Shown: positions 28,456 through 38,904, numbered from the stretch's first letter. The stretch is DNA of 64,000 bases from Novosphingobium pokkalii (GCF_014652855.1 NZ_BMZP01000001.1:34882-98881); one strand, 5' to 3'. Made by a program: numbers and translations. Notes: generated by a model not told the origin, from the letters alone.

Positions 28456-29502
28456 TCAGGCGCTTTCGCGCACCACCAGTTCCGGCGCCATGATCGTGGA
28501 GGCGGTTTCCACCCCGGCGATGCGCTGGGTGAGCAGATCGACCATCGCGCGGGCGCCGCCGGCAATGTCCTGCCGCACGGTGGTGAGGCGCGGGACGGTC
28601 TGTGTGGCGATCGGCACATCGTCGAACCCGGTGACCGCCACATCCTGCGGCACGCGCACGCCGCGTTCGTGCAGCAGGCGCAGCGTGGTCATGGCGATCA
28701 CGTCTGACGCGCAGACGATGCCATCGAGTTGCTGGCCGAGGGCATTAAGGTGCCCGGCCACTTGCTCGGGAATTTCCTCGTTCGAGAGGTGGGTGGAGCA
28801 GGCGACGATCTCCGCTGCGCCGGGGCAGGCGGCGACGGCTTCCTGCGCGCCGGCCAGGCGGTCGGCGATTTCCGGAGCCCCGGTATCGCCGAAGAACACT
28901 AGCCTGCGCTTGCCCTGGTCCAGCAGGCGCTGCGCCGCGAGGCGGCCACCGAGGCGGTTGTCGGTGCCCACCGTGCAATGGATCTGGCCAGCGCGGTGGC
29001 TGCCCCACACCACCATCGGCAGGTAGCGCTCAGCGACGCGCTCGATCGCGTCCATCTGGTTGGACTGGCCGATGACCAGGGCGCCATCGAGCATGCCGGA
29101 ATCGACGATGCGATCGAGCCATTCGTCATCGCCCGGAATCACGCGCGAGAGCATCAGATCGTGCCCGCTTTCGGTGAGCGCGTCCGCCAGGTGGCCGAAC
29201 AGGGTCATGAAGAATGGGTCGGAGATGTGCTGGCGCCGCTCGTGGCCGAGCGGGATGACCACGCCGATCACGCCGGTGCGCTGGGTGCGCAGCCGCCGCG
29301 CCATCTGGTTGGGGCGAAAGCCGTGTTCGCGGGCGATGGCCTGGATGCGTTCGCGCGTTTCGGCGTTGACCAGGCTCTTGCCCGCGAGCGCGCGCGATAC
29401 CGTGCCCGCCGAAACGCCGGCCATGCGCGCCAGTTCCGCAATGTTGCGGATCCGGGGTTTGCTTCCCTCTCTTGCGGTCTTGTCGTTGGACGTTTCGGTC
29501 AT
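28456..29502 (-). CDS. LacI-family transcriptional regulator
   Basis: A 348-residue repressor with N-terminal helix-turn-helix (RNIAELARMAGVSAGTVSRA) and hinge helix (RPNQMARRLRTQRTG), followed by a periplasmic-binding-like effector domain. VTGFDDVPIATQTVPRLTTV is the usual C-terminal signature. It lies between the glycosidase operon and a divergent TonB receptor. Operator-like palindromes upstream of both units make it the likely local regulator, released by a galactoside or sucrose-derived sugar. Start ATG 29502 gives MTETSNDKTAREGSKPR. Confidence 0.92.
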   Translation of the reverse strand: MTETSNDKTAREGSKPRIRNIAELARMAGVSAGTVSRALAGKSLVNAETRERIQAIAREHGFRPNQMARRLRTQRTGVIGVVIPLGHERRQHISDPFFMTLFGHLADALTESGHDLMLSRVIPGDDEWLDRIVDSGMLDGALVIGQSNQMDAIERVAERYLPMVVWGSHRAGQIHCTVGTDNRLGGRLAAQRLLDQGKRRLVFFGDTGAPEIADRLAGAQEAVAACPGAAEIVACSTHLSNEEIPEQVAGHLNALGQQLDGIVCASDVIAMTTLRLLHERGVRVPQDVAVTGFDDVPIATQTVPRLTTVRQDIAGGARAMVDLLTQRIAGVETASTIMAPELVVRESA

Positions 29503-29634
29503 GGTCACGCTTTTAACTTGGGGAACCTTGAAAGCAAGGTGGCGGACACTTTTCCGCAAGGTGGGCGGCCGGGTGGGCTCGGTCGCCAGGTGATGCAAGT
29601 CTGCCACAGCCCGAGGCAAAGTGACAGGCGCTGA

Positions 29635-29680
29635 TGCAATCCATTGCAGATAGCGCAAATCCGCATTGCAAACGATTGTA
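29635..29680. promoter_or_regulatory. Pair of LacI-type operators before the TonB receptor
   Basis: TGCAATCCATTGCA at 29635-29648 has perfect six-base arms. TGCAAACGATTGTA at 29667-29680 has the central CG. Their centres are 32 bases apart, close to three helical turns. They resemble the site at 23532 and lie between the regulator gene and the receptor gene. Confidence 0.72.
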
Positions 29681-29749
29681 GTCGTGCGTATCACACAATC
29701 CATCGATTCCCGCTCCGCATGCGGGAACGTGTTCATGGGAGAGTACCTG

Positions 29750-32224
29750 ATGAAGCCGTCCGCTTTTCTGTCGTGCGCGTCCGCTGCCGCCCTTGCCGGT
29801 GCGATGATCGCCACGCCCGCCCTGGCGCAGGATGCCCAACCGGCCGCCGCCCCCGCCGATGACGCCGCCGATGTCGCCCCGATCGTGGTGACCGCCGCTG
29901 CCGGTGGCAAGTCCGCCCAGCTTTCGTCGATCTCGGTTTCGCAGATCAACCAGGAAGCCGTGACCAACTTCACCCCGCGTTCGCAGGCCGAAGTGCTGCG
30001 CACGATCCCCGGCCTCAACGTGCAGGACACCGCCGGCCCCGGCGGCAACGCCAACATCGGCGTGCGCGGCATCCCGGTTTCGACCGGCGGTTCGGAATAT
30101 GTCGGCCTTCAGGAAGATGGCCTGCCGGTCACCCTGTTCGGCGATATCCAGTTCGGCAACAACGACTACTGGGTGCGGTTCGACAACAGCGTGAACCGCG
30201 TGGAAGCGGTGCGCGGTGGTTCGGCCTCCACCTTCTCGAGCCAGGCGCCGGGCGCGGTGATCAACTATGTGTCCAAGACCGGCGAGCGTGACGGCGGCGA
30301 AATCGGCCTGAGCCAGGCGCTCAACTATCGCGAAACGCGCGTCGATTTCGATTACGGCGGCCACCTGTCGGACAGCGTGCGCTTCCACCTCGGTGGCTAT
30401 GCCATCGACGGCAACGGCCCCACGCACCTGCCGTACAAGGCGCAGAGCGGCTATCAGATCAAGGGCAACATCACCAAGGACTTTGACGACGGCAAGGGCT
30501 ACATCCGCTTCAACTTCAAGCGGTTGGACGACAAGGAGCCGACCTTCACGTCGATGCCCAGCCTGGTGACGCTCTCGGGCAACAAGATCACCGGTTACAG
30601 CACGTTCGACGGCGTCGACGCGCGCAAGTATGCCTCGACCGGCATCTACAACCAGACGTTCCAGATCCTCGATGCCAACGGCAACGTGCGCACCGTGGCG
30701 ATGGAAGGCATTCACCCGGTCGCCACCGCGCTGGGTGGCGAATTCCACTATGAATTCACCCCCGCCTTCACCGTGACCGACAAGGCCCGCTGGACCTCGA
30801 TGAGCGGCACGTTCGCCAACCAGTGGACCGGCGAAGCCACCACCGCTTCGATCGCCGGCGACGGCACGCTGCGCTATGCCGCCGGTCCCAATGCGGGCCA
30901 AGTCTACAACGGCCGTTTCGTCAGCAACAGCGCGCAGGCCTATGTCGACATGAAGGATGTCGGCAGCCTGGTGAACGACCTGACGTTCAGCGGCAAGTTC
31001 GACGTGGGCGATGGCGCCAAGATCAAGGCCAATGCTGGCTGGTTCCACATGCGCCAGACGATCGCGATGGACTGGCGCATCAACAACGTCACCCAGACTC
31101 TCAACGGTTCGAGCAACCCGGTGCCGCTCGACCTGTTCGATGCATCGGGCAACCAGCTTACTGCCAACGGCCTGACCGGTTTCAACAACCAGTGGGGCGG
31201 TTGCTGCGGCGGGCGTTCGTATGACGTCAGCTATACCGACGACGCGCTCTATGGGCAGTTGGAAGGCCAGCTCGGTCGCCTCAACCTTGACGCCAGCGTG
31301 CGCTATGACAGCGTCAAGGCCTCGGGCGTGGCCTATGCGCCCGAGCAGGTCGCCAACGTGACCGTGACCGACGCGCTCGGTTCGGCCTCGATCCCGGCCT
31401 ACAACACCAGCTCCACGCCGGCCAACGTGCTCAACTACACCAAGAGCTACGCAAGCTGGTCGTTCGGCGCGCTTTATGAAGTGAGCAACGACACCAGCGT
31501 GTTTGTCCGCGTCAGCCGTGGTGGCCGCTTCAACGCCGACCGTCTGCTCTACAACAACAACAACTTCACCGCCGATGGCAAGCTGACCGCCGGTGGCGAC
31601 CACCTCTCGGTCAACTATGTCAGCCAGCAGGAACTGGGCCTCAAGCAGCGCGGCAACGTGGCGGGCGGCCGCTATCACGCCGAAGTGACGCTGTATCGGG
31701 CGCAGGTGAAGGAAAGCAATTACGACTTCACCGCGCCTTCGCGTGGGGAAAGCCCGTTCATCGACGCGGTCTACCACTCCTATGGCGTGGAAGCCTCGGC
31801 CGGGCTGTCGGCGGGCAATTTCTCGCTCGATGGCTATGTGGTCTATACCCATGCCAAGAACGTCGGCACCGACACCACCCCGGTGGCCATGCCGAAGTGG
31901 ACCTGGCTGGTTTCGCCAACTTATGATGCCGGCGTTGCCGCGCTCGGCTTCTCGGCCAGCGGTCAGTCCAACTTCCTGGTTTCCGGCGGCTACACCGCGC
32001 CGGGCCGCACGTTCGTGAACGGCTTCGTCAAGGTGCGTCCGGCCGACAAGCTGGAAGTGAGCTTCAACGTCAACAACCTGTTCAACACGCTGGGCTATCG
32101 CGCCAACAACGGCTCGATCGCCGTGGCAGCCGGCACCGGTGGCCTGGCCGCCAACCAGGCGATCTTCGACAACAGCGCCATGCTGGGCCGGACGATGACC
32201 GCCTCGGTGCGCTACAAGTTCTGA
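29750..32224 (+). CDS. TonB-dependent outer-membrane receptor, probable oligosaccharide uptake
   Basis: An 824-residue outer-membrane receptor. A signal peptide, MKPSAFLSCASAAALAGAMI to PALAQ, is followed by a TonB box-like segment (VAPIVVTAAAG), a plug domain (AEVLRTIPGLNVQDTAGPGG) and a beta-barrel ending in aromatic-rich VRYKF. GGGAGAG six bases before ATG 29750 decides the start; ATG 29735 is too close to it. Operator-like palindromes upstream and the glycosidase cluster suggest raffinose- or sucrose-type sugars as substrate. Confidence 0.9.
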   Translation: MKPSAFLSCASAAALAGAMIATPALAQDAQPAAAPADDAADVAPIVVTAAAGGKSAQLSSISVSQINQEAVTNFTPRSQAEVLRTIPGLNVQDTAGPGGNANIGVRGIPVSTGGSEYVGLQEDGLPVTLFGDIQFGNNDYWVRFDNSVNRVEAVRGGSASTFSSQAPGAVINYVSKTGERDGGEIGLSQALNYRETRVDFDYGGHLSDSVRFHLGGYAIDGNGPTHLPYKAQSGYQIKGNITKDFDDGKGYIRFNFKRLDDKEPTFTSMPSLVTLSGNKITGYSTFDGVDARKYASTGIYNQTFQILDANGNVRTVAMEGIHPVATALGGEFHYEFTPAFTVTDKARWTSMSGTFANQWTGEATTASIAGDGTLRYAAGPNAGQVYNGRFVSNSAQAYVDMKDVGSLVNDLTFSGKFDVGDGAKIKANAGWFHMRQTIAMDWRINNVTQTLNGSSNPVPLDLFDASGNQLTANGLTGFNNQWGGCCGGRSYDVSYTDDALYGQLEGQLGRLNLDASVRYDSVKASGVAYAPEQVANVTVTDALGSASIPAYNTSSTPANVLNYTKSYASWSFGALYEVSNDTSVFVRVSRGGRFNADRLLYNNNNFTADGKLTAGGDHLSVNYVSQQELGLKQRGNVAGGRYHAEVTLYRAQVKESNYDFTAPSRGESPFIDAVYHSYGVEASAGLSAGNFSLDGYVVYTHAKNVGTDTTPVAMPKWTWLVSPTYDAGVAALGFSASGQSNFLVSGGYTAPGRTFVNGFVKVRPADKLEVSFNVNNLFNTLGYRANNGSIAVAAGTGGLAANQAIFDNSAMLGRTMTASVRYKF

Positions 32225-32277
32225 CGGCATGGGCATGGTCGGGGCCAATCCCGGCCATGCCCTTCCGATCGGGTCGC

Positions 32278-32316
32278 AAAAAACCCGGCAAGGTTGCTGA
32301 CCTTGCCGGGTTTTTT
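32278..32316. terminator. Bidirectional terminator between TonB receptor and ROK kinase
   Basis: Seventeen-base arms (AAAAAACCCGGCAAGGT at 32278-32294, complement at 32300-32316) close on TGCTG. A and T tracts on either side make it usable in both directions. A second hairpin, GGGCATGG/CCATGCCC, lies just before it at 32231-32262. Confidence 0.93.
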
Positions 32317-32338
32317 TTGTCTTGCGTGCGGCGCTGCG

Positions 32339-33268
32339 TCAGCCGGGCAGCGACACGTCCAGCGCCTGGCAACCCAGCGCGATCGCCCCGGTGATGCCGG
32401 CATCATCGCCCAGGCCGGGCGTGACGATGTAGGTTTCCAGGCCCTTGTCGAGGCGCGGATGGCTGACATAGCCATTGAGCTTGGCCTCAGTCTGCCGACG
32501 GACCGATTCCACCAGGCCGGGCGCCTTCATCACCCCGCCGCCGAAGATCAGGCGATCGGGCATGTGCAGCAGCACCAGGGTGGCGGCGAGGTGCGCGATA
32601 TAGCCGCCGATCAGGTCGATCGCAGTCTGATCGCCGGCAAGCTGGTCCAGGCTCTTGCCCCAGCGCTTTTCGATGGCCGGGCCAGACGCCAGACCTTCCA
32701 GGCAATCGCCATGATAGGGGCACGACCCGGCGAAAGGATCGGCCACGCGATCATGCGGCGGCAGGATATGGCCGCTTTCAAAGTGGGAAATGCCCATCAG
32801 CGAGCGGCCGTTGCTGACCACGCCGGTACCCACGCCCGTGCCGATGGTGGTATAGGCCAGCGTGCGGCAGCCTTGCCCGGCGCCTTTCATCCATTCGCCA
32901 AGGCAAGCGCCGTTGACGTCGGTATCGACCACGATCGGCGCGCCGAACTGGCCCAGCACATCGTGGAAGCGGGCGCCCTGCCAGCCCGGCTTGGGCGTGG
33001 TGGTGAACGTGCCATAGGCGGGCGAGGCGGGGTCGATATCGATCGGGCCGAAGCTGGCGACGCCGAAGGCGGCGACCGGGCCATGCTCCTGCTGCGCTTC
33101 TGCAAAGAAAGCCGCCAGCGCCGGGAAGCAGGTTTCGGGCGTTTGCGTGGGGATGCGCGTGCGCGCCAGGATCTCACCCTCCGGGGTGGCCAGCGCAGCG
33201 ATGAACTTGGTTCCGCCTGCCTCGATCGCACCGATCAGAGGGGCACCGTTGGGCGAGGCAGCAGGCAT
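32339..33268 (-). CDS. ROK-family fructokinase
   Basis: A 309-residue ROK sugar kinase resembling the Bacillus-type fructokinase group. ATP-binding IEAGGTKFIAALA is at the N-terminus. TTIGTGVGTGVVSNG and the zinc-binding SCPYHGDCLEGLASGPA follow. It would phosphorylate fructose set free from sucrose by the GH68 enzyme. AGGGAG five bases upstream supports the second of two adjacent ATGs. A TGCAATCGAATTAT sequence about 70 bases upstream partly resembles the local LacI operators. Confidence 0.88.
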   Translation of the reverse strand: MPAASPNGAPLIGAIEAGGTKFIAALATPEGEILARTRIPTQTPETCFPALAAFFAEAQQEHGPVAAFGVASFGPIDIDPASPAYGTFTTTPKPGWQGARFHDVLGQFGAPIVVDTDVNGACLGEWMKGAGQGCRTLAYTTIGTGVGTGVVSNGRSLMGISHFESGHILPPHDRVADPFAGSCPYHGDCLEGLASGPAIEKRWGKSLDQLAGDQTAIDLIGGYIAHLAATLVLLHMPDRLIFGGGVMKAPGLVESVRRQTEAKLNGYVSHPRLDKGLETYIVTPGLGDDAGITGAIALGCQALDVSLPG

Positions 33269-33589
33269 CATTTCTCCCTTGAAAGCGCACAAACGCACCT
33301 GTCCTTGAAAGCGAGATGCCAGCATGGTCAACCTCTTTGCAATCGAATTATCACGAAAATGGCGAGAAGCGGTGTGGCGCCGGAAATTGCGCGCGCTACC
33401 ATGCCCTGCGACGGAAAGATGCTTTGCAGCCGCCCTTGCGCTTGCATACTTATGCAACGTGCATCGGCGCGCATGAGCGACTAGGGCATGCATCGACAGG
33501 GCCCGTTTCAGGGACCCATCCAAACGGCTCGCACGTTGTCTTGCATGATGGCAGGGCACGGGCGCTGCGAAAGACAAGGAGATCCGCCG
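33269..33589. promoter_or_regulatory. Divergent promoter region of ROK kinase and zwf operon
   Basis: This 321-base gap holds no gene I can support. It carries TGCAATCGAATTAT at 33338-33351, a partial match to the LacI-type operators. TGCATACTTATGCA at 33443-33456 is a perfect six-base inverted repeat about 134 bases before zwf and may be a separate operator for the Entner-Doudoroff genes. The zwf ribosome site AAGGAGATC is at 33576-33584. Confidence 0.5.
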
Positions 33590-35038
33590 ATGGCCGACAG
33601 CAGTTGTTCTGCGCTTTTGCTTTTTGGCGCTACCGGCGACCTTTCCCGCCGGATGCTGTTGCCCTCGCTTTATGCCCTGCATGAAGACGGCCTGATCGAT
33701 CCCGGCCTGCGCATCGTCGGCACCGCCCGGTCCGAGCATCAGGACGAGGATTTCCGCGAATTCGCCCATGCCGCGCTCGACGAGTTCCTGCCCGCCGACC
33801 GCAAGGATGAAACCAAGCTGGCCAGCTTCCTCGCGCGGCTGGAATACCAGACGCTCGATGCCTCCAACATCGACGGCTTTGCCGATCTCGCCAAGAAACT
33901 GGGCGATACGAGCTGCGGCCTGTCGATCTTCCTCTCGACTGCGCCGGCGCTGTTCGAGCCGACCATCGAAGGCCTGCGCCGCGCCGGCCTGGCGCACGAG
34001 AACGTGCGCATCGGCCTGGAAAAGCCGCTGGGCAACGATCTGGCCTCCAGCCGCCGGATCAACGACGCCGTGGCGGCCGGCTTTGCCGAGGACCAGATAT
34101 TCCGCATCGACCATTATCTGGGCAAGGAAACCGTGCAGAACCTGATGGCGCTGCGCTTTGCCAACATGATGTTCGAGCCGCAGTGGAACGCAGGCAATAT
34201 CGACCACGTGCAGATCACCGTCAGCGAAACCGTGGGCCTGGAAGGGCGCAAGGGATTCTACGACGATACCGGCGCCCTGCGCGACATGGTGCAGAACCAC
34301 ATGCTCCAGTTGCTCGCGCTGATCGCGATGGAGCCGCCCCGCGATTTCGACGCGACCTCGATCCGCGACGAGAAGGTCAAGGTCTTGCGCGCGCTGCGCA
34401 CGGTCAAGGCCGAGGAAATGGTGCGCGGCCAGTATCGCGCCGGGGCGGTGAAGGGCGGCGGCGTGGCTGGCTACCAGGAAGACCTGGGCGAACCGTCCGA
34501 CACCGAGACCTTCGTGGCGATCAAGGCCCATGTCGACAACTGGCGCTGGCAGGGCGTGCCGTTCTACCTGCGCACCGGCAAGCGCCTGGCGGAGCGTCGC
34601 TCCGAAATCGTCGTGCAGTTCAAGCAGGTGCCGCACAACATCTTTTCCGAACGCGGCGGCAAGTTGCAGGCCAACCGCATGGTCATCCGTCTCCAGCCCG
34701 AGGAGTACGTGCGGCTTCAGGTCATGGCCAAGGAGCCGGGCCTCGATCGCGGCGGCGTGGTGCTGCGCGAAGTGAACCTCGACCTGTCGCTGACCCAGGC
34801 CTTTGCCAAGGCGCGCCGCCGTATCGCCTATGAACGCCTGCTGCTCGACCTGATCGAGGGCGAGCAGACGCTGTTCGTGCGCCGCGACGAAGTGGAAGCG
34901 CAGTGGCGCTGGGTCGATGCGATCCGCGCCGTGTGGAAGAGCGAGGACATGGAGTGCAAGCCCTATGCCGCCGGTAGCTGGGGGCCGAATGCCGCCATCG
35001 CCCTGACCGAACGCGACGGGAGAAGCTGGAATGACTGA
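33590..35038 (+). CDS. zwf: Glucose-6-phosphate 1-dehydrogenase
   Basis: Zwf oxidises glucose 6-phosphate to 6-phosphogluconolactone with NADP(H) or NAD(H). The 482 residues contain the nucleotide-binding LLFGATGDLSRRMLLPSLY and the active-site RIDHYLGKETVQN. MADSSCSALLLFG at ATG 33590 is preceded by AAGGAGATC; the frame extends upstream without a better signal. It is first in zwf-pgl-edd-glk, and its end overlaps pgl by eight bases. Confidence 0.97.
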   Translation: MADSSCSALLLFGATGDLSRRMLLPSLYALHEDGLIDPGLRIVGTARSEHQDEDFREFAHAALDEFLPADRKDETKLASFLARLEYQTLDASNIDGFADLAKKLGDTSCGLSIFLSTAPALFEPTIEGLRRAGLAHENVRIGLEKPLGNDLASSRRINDAVAAGFAEDQIFRIDHYLGKETVQNLMALRFANMMFEPQWNAGNIDHVQITVSETVGLEGRKGFYDDTGALRDMVQNHMLQLLALIAMEPPRDFDATSIRDEKVKVLRALRTVKAEEMVRGQYRAGAVKGGGVAGYQEDLGEPSDTETFVAIKAHVDNWRWQGVPFYLRTGKRLAERRSEIVVQFKQVPHNIFSERGGKLQANRMVIRLQPEEYVRLQVMAKEPGLDRGGVVLREVNLDLSLTQAFAKARRRIAYERLLLDLIEGEQTLFVRRDEVEAQWRWVDAIRAVWKSEDMECKPYAAGSWGPNAAIALTERDGRSWND

Positions 35039-35660
35039 GGCCAATACCCCCCGCGTGCGCTGGGCCACGCCCGGCGATGCGGCCGCCGTGGCCGATCGCA
35101 TTGCGGCCGAACTGGCCAAGCCGGGCGAAAAGCGCCTGGCCATGACCGGCGGTTCCACCCCGCTCAAGGTCTTTGCCCTGCTCAAGGATCGCGGCCTCGA
35201 CTGGAGGGGCGCCACGCTGGCGCTGACCGACGACCGCCGCGTGCCCGACGATCACCCCGCCAGCAACTTTGGCAAGCTGTTCGCGGCGTTGGGTGACAGC
35301 GGTGCCAAATTCGAGCGCCTGGAAGAAGGCGCACCCGTGGCGCCGTTCGATCTGGTGTGGCTGGGCATGGGCGAGGATGGCCACGTCGCCTCGCTGTTTC
35401 CCACGATGCAGGCGCTGGTCCGCCCCGGCGCCACGGTGATCGCCACCACGCCGATCCCGCTGCCGCCCGAGGCGCCATTCGATCGCCTGACCCTGACGGC
35501 GCGCGCGCTCAAGGCCACCAAGGAAGTGATCCTCGTCGTCACCGGCGCGTCAAAGAAGGCGCTGATCGAAGACGTGCTGGCCGGCAACGCCGATTACCCT
35601 GTTTCCGATTTCCTGCGCGGCGCCGATGGCCCGCCGGTTACCATCTACTGGAGCGAATGA
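35031..35660 (+). CDS. pgl: 6-phosphogluconolactonase
   Basis: Pgl hydrolyses the lactone made by Zwf. In 209 residues it shows [33 protein letters not shown] and [15 protein letters not shown], the standard signatures with the catalytic GMGEDGHxAS loop. It overlaps zwf by eight bases, and its TGA overlaps the edd start, which indicates coupled translation. Confidence 0.95.
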   Translation: MTEANTPRVRWATPGDAAAVADRIAAELAKPGEKRLAMTGGSTPLKVFALLKDRGLDWRGATLALTDDRRVPDDHPASNFGKLFAALGDSGAKFERLEEGAPVAPFDLVWLGMGEDGHVASLFPTMQALVRPGATVIATTPIPLPPEAPFDRLTLTARALKATKEVILVVTGASKKALIEDVLAGNADYPVSDFLRGADGPPVTIYWSE

Positions 35661-37480
35661 TGGCCCTTCATCCCACCGTGGCCAAGGTCACCGACCGTAT
35701 CATCGCGCGCAGCCGCGACACCCGCGCCGCCTATCTCGACCTGATCGACCGCGCGCGCGAAGCCGGCGTCAACCGGCCAAAGCTGACCTGCGGCAACCTG
35801 GCGCACGGCTTTGCCGCCGCCGGTGACGACAAGCCCGCGCTGCGCGATGGCAAGGCGCTGAACATCGGCATCATCACCGCGTTCAACGACATGCTTTCGG
35901 CGCACCAGCCCTATGGCCGCTATCCGGAACAGATCAAGGTCTTCGCCCGCGAAGTGGGCGCCACGGCGCAAGTCGCCGGTGGCGTTCCGGCGATGTGCGA
36001 CGGCGTGACGCAGGGCCAGGATTCGATGGAACTGTCGCTGTTCAGCCGCGACACCATTGCCATGAGCACGGCCGTGGGCCTGTCGCACGGCATGTTTGAA
36101 TCCGCGCTGTTTCTGGGGATTTGCGACAAGATCGTGCCGGGCCTGATCATCGGCGGCCTGCGCTTTGGCCATCTGCCCACGATCCTGGTGCCGTCGGGCC
36201 CGATGCCCACGGGCCTGGCCAACAAGGAAAAGGTGCGCATCCGCCAACTCTATGCCGAAGGCAAGGTGGGGCGCGCGGAACTGCTCGAATCCGAAAGCGC
36301 CAGCTATCACTCGGCGGGCACCTGCACGTTCTATGGCACGGCCAATTCCAACCAGATGATGATGGAAATGATGGGCCTGCACATGCCCGGCTCCAGCTTC
36401 GTTCTGCCCGGCACCAAGCTGCGCCAGGAACTGACCCGCGCCGCCGTGCACCGCGCCGCGCAGATCAGCTGGAACGGCGACGACTATCGCCCGCTCGGCC
36501 ACTGCGTGGATGAAAAGGCCATCGTCAACGCGATCGTCGGCCTGCTCGCCACGGGTGGTTCGACCAACCACGTGATCCACCTGCCGGCGATGGCGCGCGC
36601 GGCGGGCGTGCAGATCGACTGGGACGACATGGACGAGCTTTCGCGCGTGGTGCCGCTGATCGCCAGCGTCTATCCCAACGGCGCGGGTGACGTGAACTAT
36701 TTCCACGCCGCCGGCGGCATGCCCTATGTCATCCGCGAACTGCTCGACAACGGGCTGGCCCATGCCGACATCCGTACCGTTTATGGCGCCTCGCTGGCCG
36801 AAGGCGCGCAGGAGCCGGTGATGGACGGCGATACGCTGACCTGGAACCCCGCGCCGGTAAAGAGCGGCGATGACAGCATGCTGCGCCCCGTAACCGCGCC
36901 GTTCCAGTCCGAAGGCGGCCTGCGCCTGCTTCAGGGCAACCTCGGCCGGGGCACGATCAAGGTCAGTGCGGTCGATCCCTCGCGCTGGACGATCGAGGCG
37001 CCCGCGCGCGTCTTTGCCGACCAGAACGACGTGCTCAAGGCGTTCAAGGCGGGTGAACTGGAACGCGACGTGATCGTCGTGGTGCGGTTCCAGGGCCCGG
37101 CCGCCAACGGCATGCCCGAACTGCACAAGCTGACCCCGCCGCTCGGCGTGCTCCAGGATCGCGGTTTCCGCGTCGCCTTGGTCACCGACGGGCGCATGTC
37201 GGGAGCCTCGGGCAAAGTGCCGGCCGCCATCCACGTTTCGCCTGAAGCCAAGCTGGGCGGGCCGCTGGCCAAGCTGCGCGATGGTGACATCGTGCGCGTC
37301 TGCGCGCAGACCGGCGAGCTGGTTGCCCTGGTCGATGCCGAGGAATGGGCCGCGCGCGAAGACGTGGTCGCCCCGGCCGAAGCCATGGGCGTTGGCCGCG
37401 AACTGTTTGCCCTGATGCGCCACCATTCCGATCCGGCCGAACGCGGCGGATCGGCGATGCTGGCTGCGGCAGGCCTGTAA
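35660..37480 (+). CDS. edd: 6-phosphogluconate dehydratase
   Basis: Edd, a 4Fe-4S dehydratase, turns 6-phosphogluconate into 2-keto-3-deoxy-6-phosphogluconate. The 606 residues contain [54 protein letters not shown] and [17 protein letters not shown], with cluster cysteines visible. GGAGCGA lies six bases before ATG 35660; the adjacent ATG 35657 is also possible. The aldolase eda that completes the pathway is not in the window. Confidence 0.96.
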   Translation: MALHPTVAKVTDRIIARSRDTRAAYLDLIDRAREAGVNRPKLTCGNLAHGFAAAGDDKPALRDGKALNIGIITAFNDMLSAHQPYGRYPEQIKVFAREVGATAQVAGGVPAMCDGVTQGQDSMELSLFSRDTIAMSTAVGLSHGMFESALFLGICDKIVPGLIIGGLRFGHLPTILVPSGPMPTGLANKEKVRIRQLYAEGKVGRAELLESESASYHSAGTCTFYGTANSNQMMMEMMGLHMPGSSFVLPGTKLRQELTRAAVHRAAQISWNGDDYRPLGHCVDEKAIVNAIVGLLATGGSTNHVIHLPAMARAAGVQIDWDDMDELSRVVPLIASVYPNGAGDVNYFHAAGGMPYVIRELLDNGLAHADIRTVYGASLAEGAQEPVMDGDTLTWNPAPVKSGDDSMLRPVTAPFQSEGGLRLLQGNLGRGTIKVSAVDPSRWTIEAPARVFADQNDVLKAFKAGELERDVIVVVRFQGPAANGMPELHKLTPPLGVLQDRGFRVALVTDGRMSGASGKVPAAIHVSPEAKLGGPLAKLRDGDIVRVCAQTGELVALVDAEEWAAREDVVAPAEAMGVGRELFALMRHHSDPAERGGSAMLAAAGL

Positions 37481-37509
37481 CGCCTCGGCACTTGGGGGAG
37501 AGGAACATC

Positions 37510-38478
37510 ATGGAACTCGTAGCCGTCGATATCGGCGGAACACACGCGCGCTTTGCCCTGGCCACCGTGGAAGGCGGCCGGGTTACCCATCTGGGCGAAG
37601 CGGTCACGCTCAAGACGGCCGAACACGCCAGCTTCCAACTGGCGTGGAAGGAATTCGAGCGCCAGAACGGCGGCTCCGTGCCGCCGGCGTGCGCCATTGC
37701 CGTCGCCGGGCCGGTGGGCGGCGAAGTGATCAAGTTCACCAACAACCCGTGGATCATCCGCCCTGCGCTGATCCCGGAAAAGCTGGGCGCCGATCGCTAT
37801 GTCGTGGTCAACGACTTTGCCGCCGTGGCCCATGCCGTGGCCCAGGCCGATGCCGAGCACTTCATCCACCTTTCCGGGCCGGACGTGCCTTTGCCCGAAG
37901 AAGGCGTGCTCAGCGTGGTTGGCCCCGGCACCGGGCTTGGCGTGGCGCAGCTCTGGCGCCATTCGGCCGGGTACCAGGTGCAGCCGACCGAAGGCGGGCA
38001 TATCGACTATGCCCCGCTCGACGGCATCGAGGACGCGATCCTGGCCCGCCTGCGCAAGCGCCATCGCCGCGTCTCGGCGGAGCGCGTGGTCGCCGGGCCG
38101 GGTATTGTCGATATCTATGAAACGCTGGCCCTGATCGAAGGCACGCCGTTCATCCCGCGCGATGACAAGGCGATCTGGACGCTGGGCAGCAGCGGCGAAG
38201 ACAGCCTGGCCGCCGCCGCGATCGACCGCTTCTGCCTTTCGCTGGGCAGCGTGGCGGGCGACCTTGCGCTGGCCCACGGCGCGCAGGCGGTGGTCATGGC
38301 CGGTGGCCTCGGCCTGCGCATCAAGGATTGCCTGGTGCGCTCGGGCTTTGCCGAACGCTTCCGCGCCAAGGGCCGGTTCGAGCAGATCATGGCGCAGATG
38401 CCGGTGAAGCTGATCACCCACCCGCAGCCTGGCCTGTTTGGCGCGGCGGCGGCCTTTGCCCAGGCCAACAAGGACTGA
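37510..38478 (+). CDS. glk: Glucokinase
   Basis: ATP-dependent glucokinase of the Glk family, 322 residues. Signatures are [45 protein letters not shown] and [12 protein letters not shown]. It ends the zwf-pgl-edd-glk operon, 29 bases after edd, with GAGAGGA before the ATG. Together the four enzymes bring free glucose to the Entner-Doudoroff intermediate. Confidence 0.95.
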   Translation: MELVAVDIGGTHARFALATVEGGRVTHLGEAVTLKTAEHASFQLAWKEFERQNGGSVPPACAIAVAGPVGGEVIKFTNNPWIIRPALIPEKLGADRYVVVNDFAAVAHAVAQADAEHFIHLSGPDVPLPEEGVLSVVGPGTGLGVAQLWRHSAGYQVQPTEGGHIDYAPLDGIEDAILARLRKRHRRVSAERVVAGPGIVDIYETLALIEGTPFIPRDDKAIWTLGSSGEDSLAAAAIDRFCLSLGSVAGDLALAHGAQAVVMAGGLGLRIKDCLVRSGFAERFRAKGRFEQIMAQMPVKLITHPQPGLFGAAAAFAQANKD

Positions 38479-38532
38479 TGGCTTGGCCCTGCCGCCTTGC
38501 GCAAGCGGGGCGGCAGGGCCACATTGCTTCCC

Positions 38533-38904
38533 ATGCACGTGATCCACGATCCCGCCAGCGAAGCGGAAGAAACGATTGCCTTCAGCGATTTCCTGAAGGT
38601 GGACATCCGCATCGGCACGGTGCTGTCGGCTGAGGAACTGGTCGGCGCGCGCAAGCCCTCGATCAAGCTGGTGATCGATTTCGGCCCCGGCGTGGGCCAC
38701 AAGAAGAGCTGCGCCCAGGTCGCCGCGCTTTATGATCCCACGGAACTGGTCGGCCGTCAGGTCGCCGCCGTGGTCAACTTCCCGCCGCGTCAGGTTGGCA
38801 AGGCGATTTCCGAAGTGCTGACGCTCGGCTTTGCCGACGAAGAGGGCCGCGTGGTCCTCGCCGGCCCCGAACGCCCGGTGCCCAACGGCGCCCGCTTGCT
38901 GTGA
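38533..38904 (+). CDS. CsaA-like tRNA-binding/chaperone protein
   Basis: A 123-residue OB-fold protein of the CsaA/tRNA-binding domain family ([36 protein letters not shown] and [17 protein letters not shown]). CsaA proteins bind tRNA or act as export chaperones. ATG 38533 gives [19 protein letters not shown], the usual start; the frame is open further up but without signal. It follows glk by 54 bases and may be read through from the operon. Confidence 0.9.
   Translation: MHVIHDPASEAEETIAFSDFLKVDIRIGTVLSAEELVGARKPSIKLVIDFGPGVGHKKSCAQVAALYDPTELVGRQVAAVVNFPPRQVGKAISEVLTLGFADEEGRVVLAGPERPVPNGARLL

Noticed and set aside
29513..32248. A 911-codon open frame on the minus strand
   Set aside because: It lies wholly antisense to the TonB receptor, which has a signal peptide, plug and barrel. 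The long opening reflects GC-rich codon bias.
33272..35215. Upstream extension of the ROK kinase frame
   Set aside because: It runs antisense through zwf. The kinase start is fixed by the ROK N-terminus and an AGGGAG site at 33268.
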